A stretch of DNA of 64,000 nt from CAVVMA01 sp963788205 (GTDB taxonomy: Bacteria; Desulfobacterota; Binatia; Binatales; Binataceae), in the NCBI GenBank assembly GCA_963788205.1, contig CAWBGG010000003.1:1-64000 (forward strand), given 5' to 3'. This document shows, in pieces, positions 46,234-55,325 of the stretch. The number at the start of each line of letters is the position of its first letter. Position 1 is the first letter of the stretch. Below the pieces are notes generated by a model, which saw only the letters and a list, made by a program, of their open reading frames with translations, did not search any database and was not told the origin of the DNA. The translations under genes were made by a program, and so were the position numbers.

Positions 46234-47697
46234 ATGGCGATGAGGGTGCTCGCTCTTGAGATAGCTGGAGAGCAGGTCCGCGCGGCCGTGGCCGAGCGCT
46301 CCTGGGACTCGTTCCGGCTGCTGGGGAACTTTGAAGATGCGCGCGCGGCCGGTGAGGCCGACGCGGTGCCGGCGGTTGCCTCGCGTGCTCGCCGCCGCCG
46401 GCAAACCCGATGTCGCAATCTCGGCGATTCCCGGCGAACTGGTAGCCCATCGCGTCTTGACCTTGCCCTTCAAGGACGCGCGCAAGCTCAAGCAGGTGGT
46501 TGGATTCGCGCTCGACATTGCCGTTGCCGATCGACGACGCGGTCGCCACCTTCATCCGAATCGGGCAGGACGAAGAGGGCACGCAGGTCCTTGCGGCGGT
46601 CGTGCGCCAACGACCTGCAGGACCATCTCGCGTTGCTGGCGCGGGCCGGGCTCGATCCCAAAGTCGTAACGCCGGACCGCTGGCGCTGGCCAGGCTGCTG
46701 ACTCGCGCTTCGACCGGTGAGCGCAACGGCGACGGCCCGAGCGCGCATCTGGTTTTGAACATCGATCAGGCACGCACGTCGCTGGTGCTGCTGGACCCCA
46801 GCGGCGCGCCGCGCGCGCTACGGACGCTGCCCGCCGGCTTGCAGCTCAACGGCCACGCCGGGCTGTCGGAGCACGACGCCTCGATCGTCAGCGCCGCGCG
46901 CCAGACGCTGTTGGCCCACGGCGCCGAGTTTGAAGCGCCCGACCTGCTGATCGCCGGTCCGGCCGCCGCGATGCCCGAGGTTAAGACCGAGATTGTCGGC
47001 GCACTCGCCGCGGTGCGCGACAGCCGCGTGCTCGACAGCCTGGGCGCTTCAGAAGGTTTCCCCGGCGACTGGTTGCGCTTCGGCACCTGTATCGCGATGC
47101 TGCTTGGCGAAGCGCCGGTGACTTCAATCGATCTGTTGAACTTCCGCCAGGACGAGTTCACTTTCCGCAGGCCGCACTTTCGACGCCGCCCCGCTCTACA
47201 CCTCGGCGTTGCTGGCGATCGGCGTCACGGTGCTGCTGGTGCTTCATGCGGCGCTATCGACTTTCGGCAGCATCCGCCACTTGCACGCCCTGGACCAGCA
47301 AATCGCGATAATCGCGGCTCCCGCGCTCGGCGCGCATCTCCGCCAACATTCGCGGCACGCTGCGTTCGGGAATTGCCGACATGCGCGCCCAGTTGAAGCT
47401 GATGGGCGGTGGCAGCACGCCCAGTGCGCCGCTGAACGTCTTGTTCGCATTGTCGAGCGCGATTCCTCCGCGCCTGCCGCTTGAATTTTCCGACATCGAG
47501 ATCGATGAGTCCTCGGTGAAGCTCGACGGCGAGGCCGATTCATTCGGCACTATCGACCAGGTCAAGAAGTCGCTGCCGCCCAGAGCCATCGCTTCGCCGA
47601 TATCGAGGTCAACGACGCCAAAGTCACCGGCAATTCGGGCAAGGTTGATTTCCATTTGAGCGCCGCGATCGGCGAAACCCTGGTGCCGGAGAACTAA
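46234..47697 (+). pseudogene. gspL: Inner membrane protein GspL, about seven frame breaks
   Basis: A GspL-type protein of about 488 residues can be rebuilt from several frames: an actin-like cytoplasmic domain (VLALEIAGEQVRAAV, then PDVAISAIPGELVAHRVLTL, PLPIDDAVATF, HLVLNIDQARTSLVLLD), a membrane span (LAIGVTVLLVLHAALSTFG) and a periplasmic ferredoxin-like domain ending SAAIGETLVPEN at 47697. Breaks lie near 46374, 46516, 46606, 46675, 47179, 47333 and 47577; five look like extra bases and two like missing ones. Each flank fits the family, and apart from the breaks no premature stop is needed. Confidence 0.82.
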
Positions 47698-47780
47698 CGG
47701 AGAACTAACGATGGCGCGTGGAACAACCGAACGAGCCGAGCGTCTGGCGATTTCGATCCTGAAGCGTGTCGGTTCGTTTT

Positions 47781-48379
47781 ATGAACCGTACGCCGCTGGC
47801 GGATCCGGCCCTATTTTCAGCCCTACGTGGCCCGCGTGCGCACGCGCTATGAGCGCATGGAGCCGCGCGAGAAGGCCCTGGTCCAGATCGCGAGCGCGGT
47901 GGTGGCGGTGTTTGCGGCCTACAATCTGGTCTACGCGCCCTTTCAGAGCCTGCGCCAGGATCTGCGCGACCGGACCGAGACGCGCGAGCGCCAGGTCAAC
48001 GAGGTCCGCCGCCTGGTGCAGCAATATCGGCAACTCGGCCTGGAAGTCGCTGCCGCCAAGAAGCGCACCGTCCAGCAGGGCCGCGACTTCTCCCTGTTTT
48101 CGGCGGTAGAGGGCAAGCTTACCGATACCGTAGGCGTCGCCAAAGTCAGCGTCGATCACGCCGGGCGAGGACAAGAAGATCTCCAAGGACCTGGTTCAGC
48201 ACAACGTCGATATCTCGCTGGCGGGCGTGAGCCTGCCCGAAATAGTCAACACGCTGTACGGAATCGATACGCTTCCGGTTCCGGTGCTGATCTCCGATCT
48301 GCATATCAAGCGCGGCCAGTTGGTCACCAATGCCTTCGACGTGCAGATGACTTGCGTGGCGATTGGCAAGAATGGCTGA
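47781..48379 (+). pseudogene. gspM: Inner membrane protein GspM, two frame breaks
   Basis: The start ATG 47781 gives MNRTPLADPALF; removing one T from TTTT (47814-47817) continues to QPYVARVRTRYERMEPREKA and the membrane segment LVQIASAVVAVFAAYNLVYA. After a coiled coil a second extra base near 48150 must be skipped to reach ITPGEDKKISKDLVQHNVDI and the end at 48379. A short open stretch 47711-47780 before it (MARGTTERAERLAISILKR) may be an alternative N-terminus. GspM pairs with GspL. Confidence 0.82.
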
Positions 48380-48400
48380 GCTGCAAGAATGGCTGAGCTG
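48367..48400 (+). repeat. 17-bp tandem duplication at the gspM/gspN junction
   Basis: CAAGAATGGCTGAGCTG occurs twice without a spacer (48367-48383 and 48384-48400). The first copy contains the gspM stop and the second the gspN start, so the duplication separates genes that probably overlapped (ATGGCTGA). Confidence 0.9.
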
Positions 48401-49229
48401 TTAGAGCGCCTGCGTTCCAGCAAGCGGCTGCTCTACACGGTCTTTGGCTTCGTCCTGTTCCTGATGTTCCTGGTCGCCGATTTTCCCTACGGCGACATGG
48501 TCTCCTCGCTGCTCGCCCCCTCCGGCCTCAGGCTCGACTACCAGGACCAGCATCTGAACCTTCCCTTCGGAGCGCGCTTCGACGACGTAACGTTGCGTTA
48601 TGCAGAAGGCTCTGCCAGCGGATCGATGCTGGTCGAGAGCAGCAACGTGGCGGTTTCGCCGACTCTCGGATCGCTGCTCTTTGGGCGCCCCGGGCTACGG
48701 ATGGTTGCGAATCTGCGCGACGGATGGCTGCGCGTGACGCTCAGCACGCGCGGCAGCGCCACCGCTGCCAGCTTCACTGCGCATGAGGTCGGACTGGCCA
48801 GCTTCGGTACGCTAAGCCAGTTCGCGAAGGGCAGCCTGTCGGGCGAGGGATAGATCGAGCCTCGACGACGGCAAGCCGCTCGACGGCAAGGGGATGGTCG
48901 AGTTGTCGGGCAAGGCGCTGGCGGTGCATTTCGGACCGGCGCTGCCGCCGATCGAGCTCGACCAGGCCAACGGCAAGCTCCGGATGGACAATGGCGTGGT
49001 GACGATCGAGAACCTGCAGGGGCACGGGCGCGACCTTTCGATTAGCGCGAGTGGAACGATTCAGCTCGCGCCCGAGCTTTTGCGCAGTATCGTGGACCTG
49101 AGCGTGACGCTCAACCCAACGCCGTCGGGCTCGCGGCGCTTCGGCGCATTGCTCGGCTTCCTGCCCCATCCGCCCGGCTCCCAGCCCTACACCGTACGCG
49201 GCCCGCTGGGGCTCCCGTCGATCAGCTGA
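48389..49229 (+). pseudogene. gspN: Type II secretion protein GspN, frame interrupted
   Basis: One N-terminal membrane span (LLYTVFGFVLFLMFLVADFP) and a periplasmic domain, as in the GspN form common in deltaproteobacterial-type systems. The frame stops at 48853 (GAG GGA TAG); removing one G from 48847-48849 gives GEDRSSLDDGKPLDGKGMVE and an open frame to 49229. About 279 residues in total. Last gene of the operon; the hydrolase gene converges on it 118 bases later. Confidence 0.85.
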
Positions 49230-49347
49230 ACCGGTGCGATCCGCCTGGTGCCGTTCCAACTATTCGCGCCTAAGCGGGGCGGTTTGGCTGAGTGAGCGGG
49301 GAAAGCACACGGCTCGCTATAATTCGGAACAACAAGTTGGAACGGCA

Positions 49348-50115
49348 CTAGGCCGGGGCGGCGGCGAAAAAAGGCCCGACCGCCTCTTTGTAGAGTTTGT
49401 CGCCAGGCGCGTTCAGATGGTCGCGGCCTTCCAGCCGCACCAGCTCCGCGCCCGGAATAGCTCCGGCCAGAGGCTCCCCGCTTCCCACCAGCTCGTCCTT
49501 GGTCCCGACCACGATCATGACCGGTATCCGAATCGTGCCGATCGTTGCCGGATCGAGCGCCGGCAGATCGCCCGACATGCAGGCCGCCAGTGCCTTAAGG
49601 TCGTTGCGGTTCGCTTCGGCGAACTGGCGGAACTGGCGCGCTATCGGCTCGGCAACGTCCTCGGCGCGCTCGGCGAGCAGGGCCTTGGCGATCACTCCGC
49701 GCCGGCGCGGATCGGCCATCGAGTTCGCGCCGCCCGTTCCGCCTCCGATCCCGCCCAGCACCGCCGCGCGAATCCGGCCGGGATACGAAAGTATGACGCC
49801 GAGCGAGATCCACGCGCCCATCGAATAACCCATCAGCAGCGCGCGGGGAACCTTGAGATGGTCGAGCAGCCGCACCACGTCGCCGGTCATATTTGCCTGG
49901 CCGTAGGCTTCCGGCTCATGCGGCTTGGCGCTCAGGCCGTGGCCACGGCAATCCATCGCGATCACCCGGTAATTCGGCGCCAGAAAATCGAGCCATCCGG
50001 TGAGCTCCCAGTTCTGCTTGAGGTTGGAGGCGAAGCCATGAACCAGCACCACCGGCGCTCCGCTTCCGCGCTCTTCGTAATGAATCGCGACTCCGTTTGA
50101 ATCGAACGACGGCAT
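49348..50115 (-). CDS. Alpha/beta hydrolase
   Basis: 255 residues. HG at the oxyanion hole (VVLVHGFASN), nucleophile elbow GYSMGAW with the Ser, Asp in GTKDELVG and His in GRDHLNAP make a complete triad. It resembles esterases and carboxylic-ester or C-C hydrolases; substrate unknown. ATG 50115 has GGAGGAGAT just upstream. Confidence 0.9.
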   Translation of the reverse strand: MPSFDSNGVAIHYEERGSGAPVVLVHGFASNLKQNWELTGWLDFLAPNYRVIAMDCRGHGLSAKPHEPEAYGQANMTGDVVRLLDHLKVPRALLMGYSMGAWISLGVILSYPGRIRAAVLGGIGGGTGGANSMADPRRRGVIAKALLAERAEDVAEPIARQFRQFAEANRNDLKALAACMSGDLPALDPATIGTIRIPVMIVVGTKDELVGSGEPLAGAIPGAELVRLEGRDHLNAPGDKLYKEAVGPFFAAAPA

Positions 50116-50224
50116 CTGGATCTCCTCCGCGCCGGTCTCGCGCTATGCTGTGCAGCCTTGCACGCGCTCGCCGGGACCTGAACCCTGTTACCACGAGCCC
50201 CCAGCGCGCGGCCAGCGCCATCGC

Positions 50225-50313
50225 GGCAAGCTGGCTTGCAAAGCTGCGGCACCGCCGCTAACGCCGGCATGCACCGTCGCTGCGCATCGCGAGTTCGGGC
50301 CGCGCCGAGCGAT
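50225..50313 (+). repeat. 89-bp dispersed intergenic repeat, copy A
   Basis: Starts GGCAAGCTGGCTTGCAAAGC and ends CGCGCCGAGCGAT. It aligns base for base with 54888-54976, most positions identical, and its middle with 52978-53023. It contains the short inverted repeat GCAAGC-TG-GCTTGC. It lies in the spacer between the hydrolase and the ferredoxin-type gene. Confidence 0.85.
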
Positions 50314-50370
50314 GCGCTCGGGGGACCGCAGGCGAGTCACTGGCAGGCTCGATGTGCTTTAATCGCGGTC

Positions 50371-50859
50371 ATGGGCGCCACACACACCTTGCGCGTGAAC
50401 GACAAACGGTACGAGGTGGCTGTCGACTATGAAGACACGCCCCTGCTCTACGTTCTTCGCAACGATCTGGGCCTCAAGGGCACGCGATTCGGATGCGGCG
50501 AGGGAAATTGCGGCGCTTGCACGGTGCTGATCGATGGCCGCGCCCAGCGCTCCTGCGAGCTGCCGGTCTGGTCCGTGGAAGGCAAGTCGATCATGACGAT
50601 CGAAGGGCTCGGCGCGAGCGACCGGCTGCATCCACTGCAGCAGGCCTTCCTCGATTTCCAGGCCGGCCAGTGCGGCTACTGCCTCTCCGGGATCATCATG
50701 ACGGCGGTAGAACTGATCCAAGCGGGCGGCGAACCGTCGCGGCAGAAGATTGTCGAGGCACTCGATCGCAATCTCTGCCGATGCGGGGCTCACGCCCGAA
50801 TCATCGGTGCGATAGAGGCGGCGTGGAAGAAGTCATGCGAGGAAACACACCGTGACTGA
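50371..50859 (+). CDS. [2Fe-2S] small subunit of a molybdenum hydroxylase
   Basis: 162 residues with both iron-sulfur domains of the xanthine-oxidase/aldehyde-oxidoreductase family. The first cluster ligands are in GCGEGNCGACTVLIDG with a later Cys (QRSCELP); the second are in GQCGYCLSGI and NLCRCGAH. It passes electrons from the molybdenum subunit. ATG 50371 is chosen because homologous sequence starts there. Its end overlaps the next gene by 8 bases. Confidence 0.93.
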   Translation: MGATHTLRVNDKRYEVAVDYEDTPLLYVLRNDLGLKGTRFGCGEGNCGACTVLIDGRAQRSCELPVWSVEGKSIMTIEGLGASDRLHPLQQAFLDFQAGQCGYCLSGIIMTAVELIQAGGEPSRQKIVEALDRNLCRCGAHARIIGAIEAAWKKSCEETHRD

Positions 50860-52972
50860 GCAGCGGCTGCCTTGGAGCATCCACGAGAATCCGTCGCTCG
50901 ACCAATGGGTCGATTTCAGCCAATGGGGTGTCGCGCGCGTGTTTTCCGCCAAGGTCGAGCTCGGACAGGGCATCGTGACCGCGGTCGCACAAATCGCCGC
51001 CGAGGAATTGAGGCTCCCGATGTCGCAGGTCGTGCTGGTCTCGGGCGACACTCGCTGTTGCCCCAACGAGAGCTACACCGTCGGCAGCATGTCGATCGAG
51101 ATCGGCGGAACGTCGGTCAGGATGGCGTGCGCAGAAGCGCGATATGCGCTCGTCGAGCAGGCGGCGCACTTGCTCCAAGCCGATCCGTCGCGAATCACCG
51201 TTGATGGCGGCCTGATCCTGATGGATGGCAAACCGTCCGGCCTGGATTACTGGCAAGTCGCGGCGCACGTGGACTGGAAACGCCCGGTCACCGGCGCGAT
51301 CGCCTTCACTCCACCAGGGGCGCACATCGGTCGCAGCGTCCCGCGGCTGGACCTTCCATCGAAGCTGGCCGGCGGCGCATTCATCCACGACCTGGAGATG
51401 CCCGGCATGCTGCACGGACGCGTGCTACGGCCGCCGTCGTACGGCGCCCGCCTGGAATCGCTCGATCGCTCGCGGGCCCAGGCGCTGCCCGGCGTGGTCA
51501 ACATCTGGTGCAGCGGCGATTTCGTCGGGGTCTGCTGTGAACGGGAATACCAAGCCGTCAAGGCCTTGGAAGCGCTGCGCGCAGGCGCGCGCTGGCTCGA
51601 GAGCGAAACGGCTCACGATGGCCGAAGCTGGAAGGAATTACTCCCTTCGCTTCGCGCCATCGATTCCGAAGCGGAGGTTGGTACGCACCCGGCGTCCGTG
51701 GCGAACCTGCGGCGAGTGTCCGCCACTTACTCGAAGCCGCCGCTGGCACACGCGTCGATGGCGCCCTCATGCGCGATTGCTCGCTTCGACGACGATCGGG
51801 TTACGGTCTGGACCCATTCGCAGGGAGTCTTTCCACTGCGGGACGCACTGGCCGGCGCCTTGGGACTAGAGCGCGAACCAATCGCTGTGATTCATGTGCA
51901 GGGCGCCGGAGTGTACGGCCATAACGGCGCCGATGACGCCGCGCTCGATGCTGCCTTGCTCGCGCGGCAGGTTCCTGGCCTCCCGGTGCGGTTGCAGTGG
52001 ACGCGCGATGACGAACTCGCCTGGTCGCCGCTCGGTTCGCCGATGGTCTTGAAGATCGACGGCGCGGTGACGCCCGCCGGCCATATCGCTGAGTGGACCG
52101 CGAATATCTGGAGCGGACCGCATGGCCGGCAACCCTCGCGCGGCGCGGTCAATCTGTTGGGCGCGTCTCACATCGATCCGCCGATTCCGTTCCCTGAAGC
52201 TTACGAAATGCTCGGCGCATTCGCCGGCGGCGCGCGCAACTCCGAGCCCGCCTACGACTTGGCCCATCGCAAGATAGTCCTGCATAGCCTGCCGGGCCTC
52301 CCGTTCCGCACCTCATCGCTGCGCACTCTCGGGGGCTACGCGAATGTATTCGCCACCGAGTCATTCATGGATGAACTGGCTTCGGCCGCCGGCGCCGACC
52401 CGGTCGAGTTTAGGCTGCGCCATCTCTCGGATCCTCGCGCCCGTCAGGTGATCGAGACCGCAGCGCGGCTCTCGGAGTGGCAACCCGATGCCGAGCGTGG
52501 GACCGGACGCGCGAAGGGGATCGGCTTCAGTCGCTACAAGAACACCGCAGCCTACGTAGCCGTAGTTGCGGAGGTCAACGTCGAGATCGAGCCGCGAGTC
52601 ACCAACGCCTGGTGTGCAGTCAACGCGGGATTGGCGATCAATCCGGATGGCGTCATCAATCAGATCGAGGGCGGCATCGTGCAATCGATTAGCTGGACGC
52701 TGAAAGAAGAGGCCGGTTTCGATGGCCGCCGCGTGACTACCCGTAACTGGGATCAGTATCGCATTCTTCGCTTCAGCGAGGCGCCGGAACTGAAGGTCGA
52801 ATTGATCCAGCGGCAGGAGTGCCCGCCGCTGGGCGTGGGCGAGGCGGCTCAGGGCCCCGCGGCCGCGGCGGTGGCGAATGCGGTCGCGCGCGCTCTCGAC
52901 TTGCGAATCCGTGACCTGCCGATTACACGCGCGAGGATAATCGCTGCGACCAGCGGCGCAACCTCGCCCTGA
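50852..52972 (+). CDS. Molybdopterin-binding large subunit (isoquinoline 1-oxidoreductase beta type)
   Basis: 706 residues starting at GTG. Markers are ELGQGIVTAVAQIAAEEL, SYTVGSMSIEIGG, GRSVPRLDLPSKLAGGAFIHD and a C-terminal LGVGEAAQGPAAAAVANAV carrying the conserved catalytic-Glu region. A [2Fe-2S] subunit plus this subunit without an FAD subunit is the isoquinoline-oxidoreductase or IorAB-like arrangement, often membrane-linked to a cytochrome c. No cytochrome gene follows here. The substrate may be an aldehyde or N-heterocycle. Confidence 0.9.
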   Translation: MTEQRLPWSIHENPSLDQWVDFSQWGVARVFSAKVELGQGIVTAVAQIAAEELRLPMSQVVLVSGDTRCCPNESYTVGSMSIEIGGTSVRMACAEARYALVEQAAHLLQADPSRITVDGGLILMDGKPSGLDYWQVAAHVDWKRPVTGAIAFTPPGAHIGRSVPRLDLPSKLAGGAFIHDLEMPGMLHGRVLRPPSYGARLESLDRSRAQALPGVVNIWCSGDFVGVCCEREYQAVKALEALRAGARWLESETAHDGRSWKELLPSLRAIDSEAEVGTHPASVANLRRVSATYSKPPLAHASMAPSCAIARFDDDRVTVWTHSQGVFPLRDALAGALGLEREPIAVIHVQGAGVYGHNGADDAALDAALLARQVPGLPVRLQWTRDDELAWSPLGSPMVLKIDGAVTPAGHIAEWTANIWSGPHGRQPSRGAVNLLGASHIDPPIPFPEAYEMLGAFAGGARNSEPAYDLAHRKIVLHSLPGLPFRTSSLRTLGGYANVFATESFMDELASAAGADPVEFRLRHLSDPRARQVIETAARLSEWQPDAERGTGRAKGIGFSRYKNTAAYVAVVAEVNVEIEPRVTNAWCAVNAGLAINPDGVINQIEGGIVQSISWTLKEEAGFDGRRVTTRNWDQYRILRFSEAPELKVELIQRQECPPLGVGEAAQGPAAAAVANAVARALDLRIRDLPITRARIIAATSGATSP

Positions 52973-52977
52973 CCACC

Positions 52978-53023
52978 TTGGCTTGCAAAGCCGCGGCGCT
53001 GCCGCTAAGACCAGCATGCACCG
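52978..53023 (+). repeat. Dispersed intergenic repeat, copy B (partial)
   Basis: TTGGCTTGCAAAGCCGCGGC then GCTGCCGCTAAGACCAGCAT then GCACCG. It matches the first half of copies A and C and then diverges. It lies just after the oxidoreductase stop codon. Confidence 0.85.
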
Positions 53024-53069
53024 AGATTGTTCGCCGCGCTCCGCCTGATCAAGGCCGCACCGGATCGTA

Positions 53070-54779
53070 TCAGCGCTCGCCGGGCGTGAGCTGGGGGGTA
53101 AGCTCAGTACTTGCGGTTGCTCCAGCGTTCACGGTGATGGAAGCTGGATTCCCGAAGGCGGGTGTGGCCTCGACCGCATCTGAAGACGACGTATACCAAC
53201 GGACATAATCCGCCATCATTGGTTGCGGGTTGATCAGGCCACCGGTCGAACCGCCCAAGGTGCCGCCGACCGCCACATTCATGATCAGGAAAATATCGGC
53301 ATCAAATGGCCACGTGTCTCCCTGCGGAAGGTCGCCTGCCGTGACAATGAAAAACGGTGCTGATGGATTGTCCACATAAAACTCCATCATGTCCGCGGAC
53401 CAAATCACCCCGTAGGTATGGAAGGCGGTGTCCGATTGCTGGCCGCTGGGGAACTCGTAAGTCTCCGGGATTCCGGTACCTCCAGTCTCGGCCGTGTGAA
53501 TAGTCAACACGACCCCTGCGGGACCTGGTCCGTAGGCAACTTGAGCGGACCAGTCCTCCATGAAATCCGCTTCGCCGCAATTGGGCCACGAAGTCTCTGG
53601 GTAGTCGCTGCCGAGGGACCAAAAGGCGGGCCAAAGGCCTGGCTTGGTCGTATCAGGAATATGGAGACTGGCCTCGATCAGGCCGTACTGAAAGTTTTCT
53701 AGGCCTTCCGTCTTCATGCGGGTTGAGAGCCATGTTTCATTGTTGTTGATCGGCTGAATCACGAGGTGCCCGTCACCATCGATATATACGGTGTTGGTAG
53801 TAGTGCTGAACTCAGTCGGACACTGTGACGGATTACCCGGGTATCCCGGAGGCCCGCAGTAGACTTCCACCTCCTTGTTGCCCCAACCATGATTGTTCCC
53901 GAGGTCAAAACTCCACACGGTGGTGTCCGGAGGAGCTGCAGCGCCGTTAAATTCCTGACACCATTGCGGCGTCCACGTCACCGACCCCGTTGTAATGGTG
54001 GGAACGCCGCTGCAGCTTGGGGTGGTGGTGCAGGTCACCGCCACGTTCGTGACATTCGCCCGGCCTACCGTTCCGGTGCTGTTCTTTACGGAGCAGGGTT
54101 GGGCGGGAGCAGCAGGCTGACTAAGAACTGTGACGCTGTAGGTGCTCCCGGCGGCGATCTTGCTGCTGAACGTGAAAGAACCGTTCGCGGTTACCGCGAG
54201 GTTGTTACTCCCGTTGTTCTGAAGGACGAGCCCCGAGCCGCTAAGGGCCGAGACCGTACCGCCGATGGTGTGCTCTGCCGGCGATGGCGTCGCCGTGGCT
54301 TTCCCGTGCAAATCGACGCTAGCCCTGGTTGGCCCGCTGGTCGCACTACTGGTGATAAGGATGGTCCCGTCCACGTTCTTGCCGGGTTCGTCGGGGGTGA
54401 ACTCAACGTCGACCGCAATGCTGCTCTCGCTGCCGCCCTCTCCCTTGCCGGGAATCGTAGTGTCCCCGCCGCCCGACGTGATGACGTAGTGGGGATTCGA
54501 GGGCGGGCCGACGCTTACGTCCAGCGGCAGCTTCCCGTCGTTCGTGATGGTGAAGTGCCGGGTCTCGGAGGTCTTTTTGTCGAGGTTGAGGTCGTAGATC
54601 AGCGTCGTGGCCGAGATAGAAAGTTTACTTACGGCTGCCTTGCCGTCTGGTGGCGCATCTTCATCCGATTGCGTCAACGCCGGGCGCGCAGACGCGGCCA
54701 GCACAAGTAGCAGCGAGAAACTGAGGCCCGCGATTGACCGCGTAATCGACTTGAAGCGCGTCGCCTGTGCCTCCTTCAT
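53070..54779 (-). CDS. Secreted GH16 beta-glucanase with N-terminal immunoglobulin-like region
   Basis: 569 residues. A signal peptide (SIAGLSFSLLLVLAASARP) is followed by a choice-of-anchor/ASPM-like domain (HFTITNDGKLPLDVSVGP) and a second beta-rich domain. The glycoside hydrolase family 16 catalytic domain covers about residues 265-540: EFNGAAAPPDTTVWSFDLG, YGLIEASLHIP, and the catalytic CGEADFMEDW with both Glu residues and the Asp. It should cut beta-1,3 or beta-1,3-1,4 glucans outside the cell; export may depend on the type II system. ATG 54779 is preferred over GTG 54797. Confidence 0.93.
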   Translation of the reverse strand: MKEAQATRFKSITRSIAGLSFSLLLVLAASARPALTQSDEDAPPDGKAAVSKLSISATTLIYDLNLDKKTSETRHFTITNDGKLPLDVSVGPPSNPHYVITSGGGDTTIPGKGEGGSESSIAVDVEFTPDEPGKNVDGTILITSSATSGPTRASVDLHGKATATPSPAEHTIGGTVSALSGSGLVLQNNGSNNLAVTANGSFTFSSKIAAGSTYSVTVLSQPAAPAQPCSVKNSTGTVGRANVTNVAVTCTTTPSCSGVPTITTGSVTWTPQWCQEFNGAAAPPDTTVWSFDLGNNHGWGNKEVEVYCGPPGYPGNPSQCPTEFSTTTNTVYIDGDGHLVIQPINNNETWLSTRMKTEGLENFQYGLIEASLHIPDTTKPGLWPAFWSLGSDYPETSWPNCGEADFMEDWSAQVAYGPGPAGVVLTIHTAETGGTGIPETYEFPSGQQSDTAFHTYGVIWSADMMEFYVDNPSAPFFIVTAGDLPQGDTWPFDADIFLIMNVAVGGTLGGSTGGLINPQPMMADYVRWYTSSSDAVEATPAFGNPASITVNAGATASTELTPQLTPGER

Positions 54780-54887
54780 ACTCCGCTCGGAAAACACTCC
54801 AGTTTCGCGCGGCAGGCGTCAACCAGGGTGAGCGAAACCGCGCGGCGATGTTTCGCCACCCGAGGGCGGCGAAGTTGTAAACCAAAC

Positions 54888-54976
54888 GGCAAGCTGGCTT
54901 GCAAAGCCGCGGCACTGCGGCTAAGACCAGCATGCACCGGCGCTGCGCGTCGCGATTTCGCGGCGCGTCGAGCGAT
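54888..54976 (+). repeat. 89-bp dispersed intergenic repeat, copy C
   Basis: Begins GGCAAGCTGGCTTGCAAAGC and ends CGCGTCGAGCGAT; the same length as copy A with mostly identical bases. It lies between the divergent glucanase and monooxygenase genes and ends 22 bases before the latter's start codon, so it would be in its leader. Confidence 0.85.
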
Positions 54977-54998
54977 CAAACCGACCAAGGAGCAAGCG

Positions 54999-55295
54999 AT
55001 GTCGATAATCGTGGTCGCCAGATTAAAGGCCAAACAGGGCAGTGAAAAAATCCTCGAAGATGCGTGCCGCGCGATGGTGCCCAACGTCCGTGGCGAGGCC
55101 GGAACCGAGAGCTATATCTGTCACCGCTCGGTCCCCGATCCCACGGTTTTTCTCTTCTATGAGGTCTACAAGGACCAGGCCGCATTCGAGGCCCACGGCA
55201 ACACGCCGTACATGGCCGAGTTCCTAAAGGCCCTGCGTGGCAACCTCGACGGCCACCCGCAGATCGACATGCTGAGCGTGCTGGACAAGAAATAG
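54999..55295 (+). CDS. Antibiotic biosynthesis monooxygenase (ABM) domain protein
   Basis: 98 residues of the dimeric ferredoxin-like ABM fold: IIVVARLKAKQGSEKIL, RGEAGTESYICHRS, FLFYEVYKDQAAFEAH and YMAEFL. Related proteins are quinol monooxygenases (YgiN) and autoinducer-modifying LsrG. AAGGAG at 54987-54992 fixes ATG 54999. Confidence 0.93.
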   Translation: MSIIVVARLKAKQGSEKILEDACRAMVPNVRGEAGTESYICHRSVPDPTVFLFYEVYKDQAAFEAHGNTPYMAEFLKALRGNLDGHPQIDMLSVLDKK

Positions 55296-55325
55296 GATTG
55301 CCGCCGCGCCACTCGTCCTGGCGCG

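Noticed and set aside
42485..48849. Programmed frameshifting as the cause of the gsp frame breaks
   Set aside because: No common slippery motif or downstream structure links the sites, both directions of shift occur, and genes such as gspL would need about seven events. Error or decay is simpler.
48853..48893. A true end of gspN at 48853 followed by a separate small gene
   Set aside because: Removing one G at 48847-48849 gives one continuous GspN-like protein of normal length.
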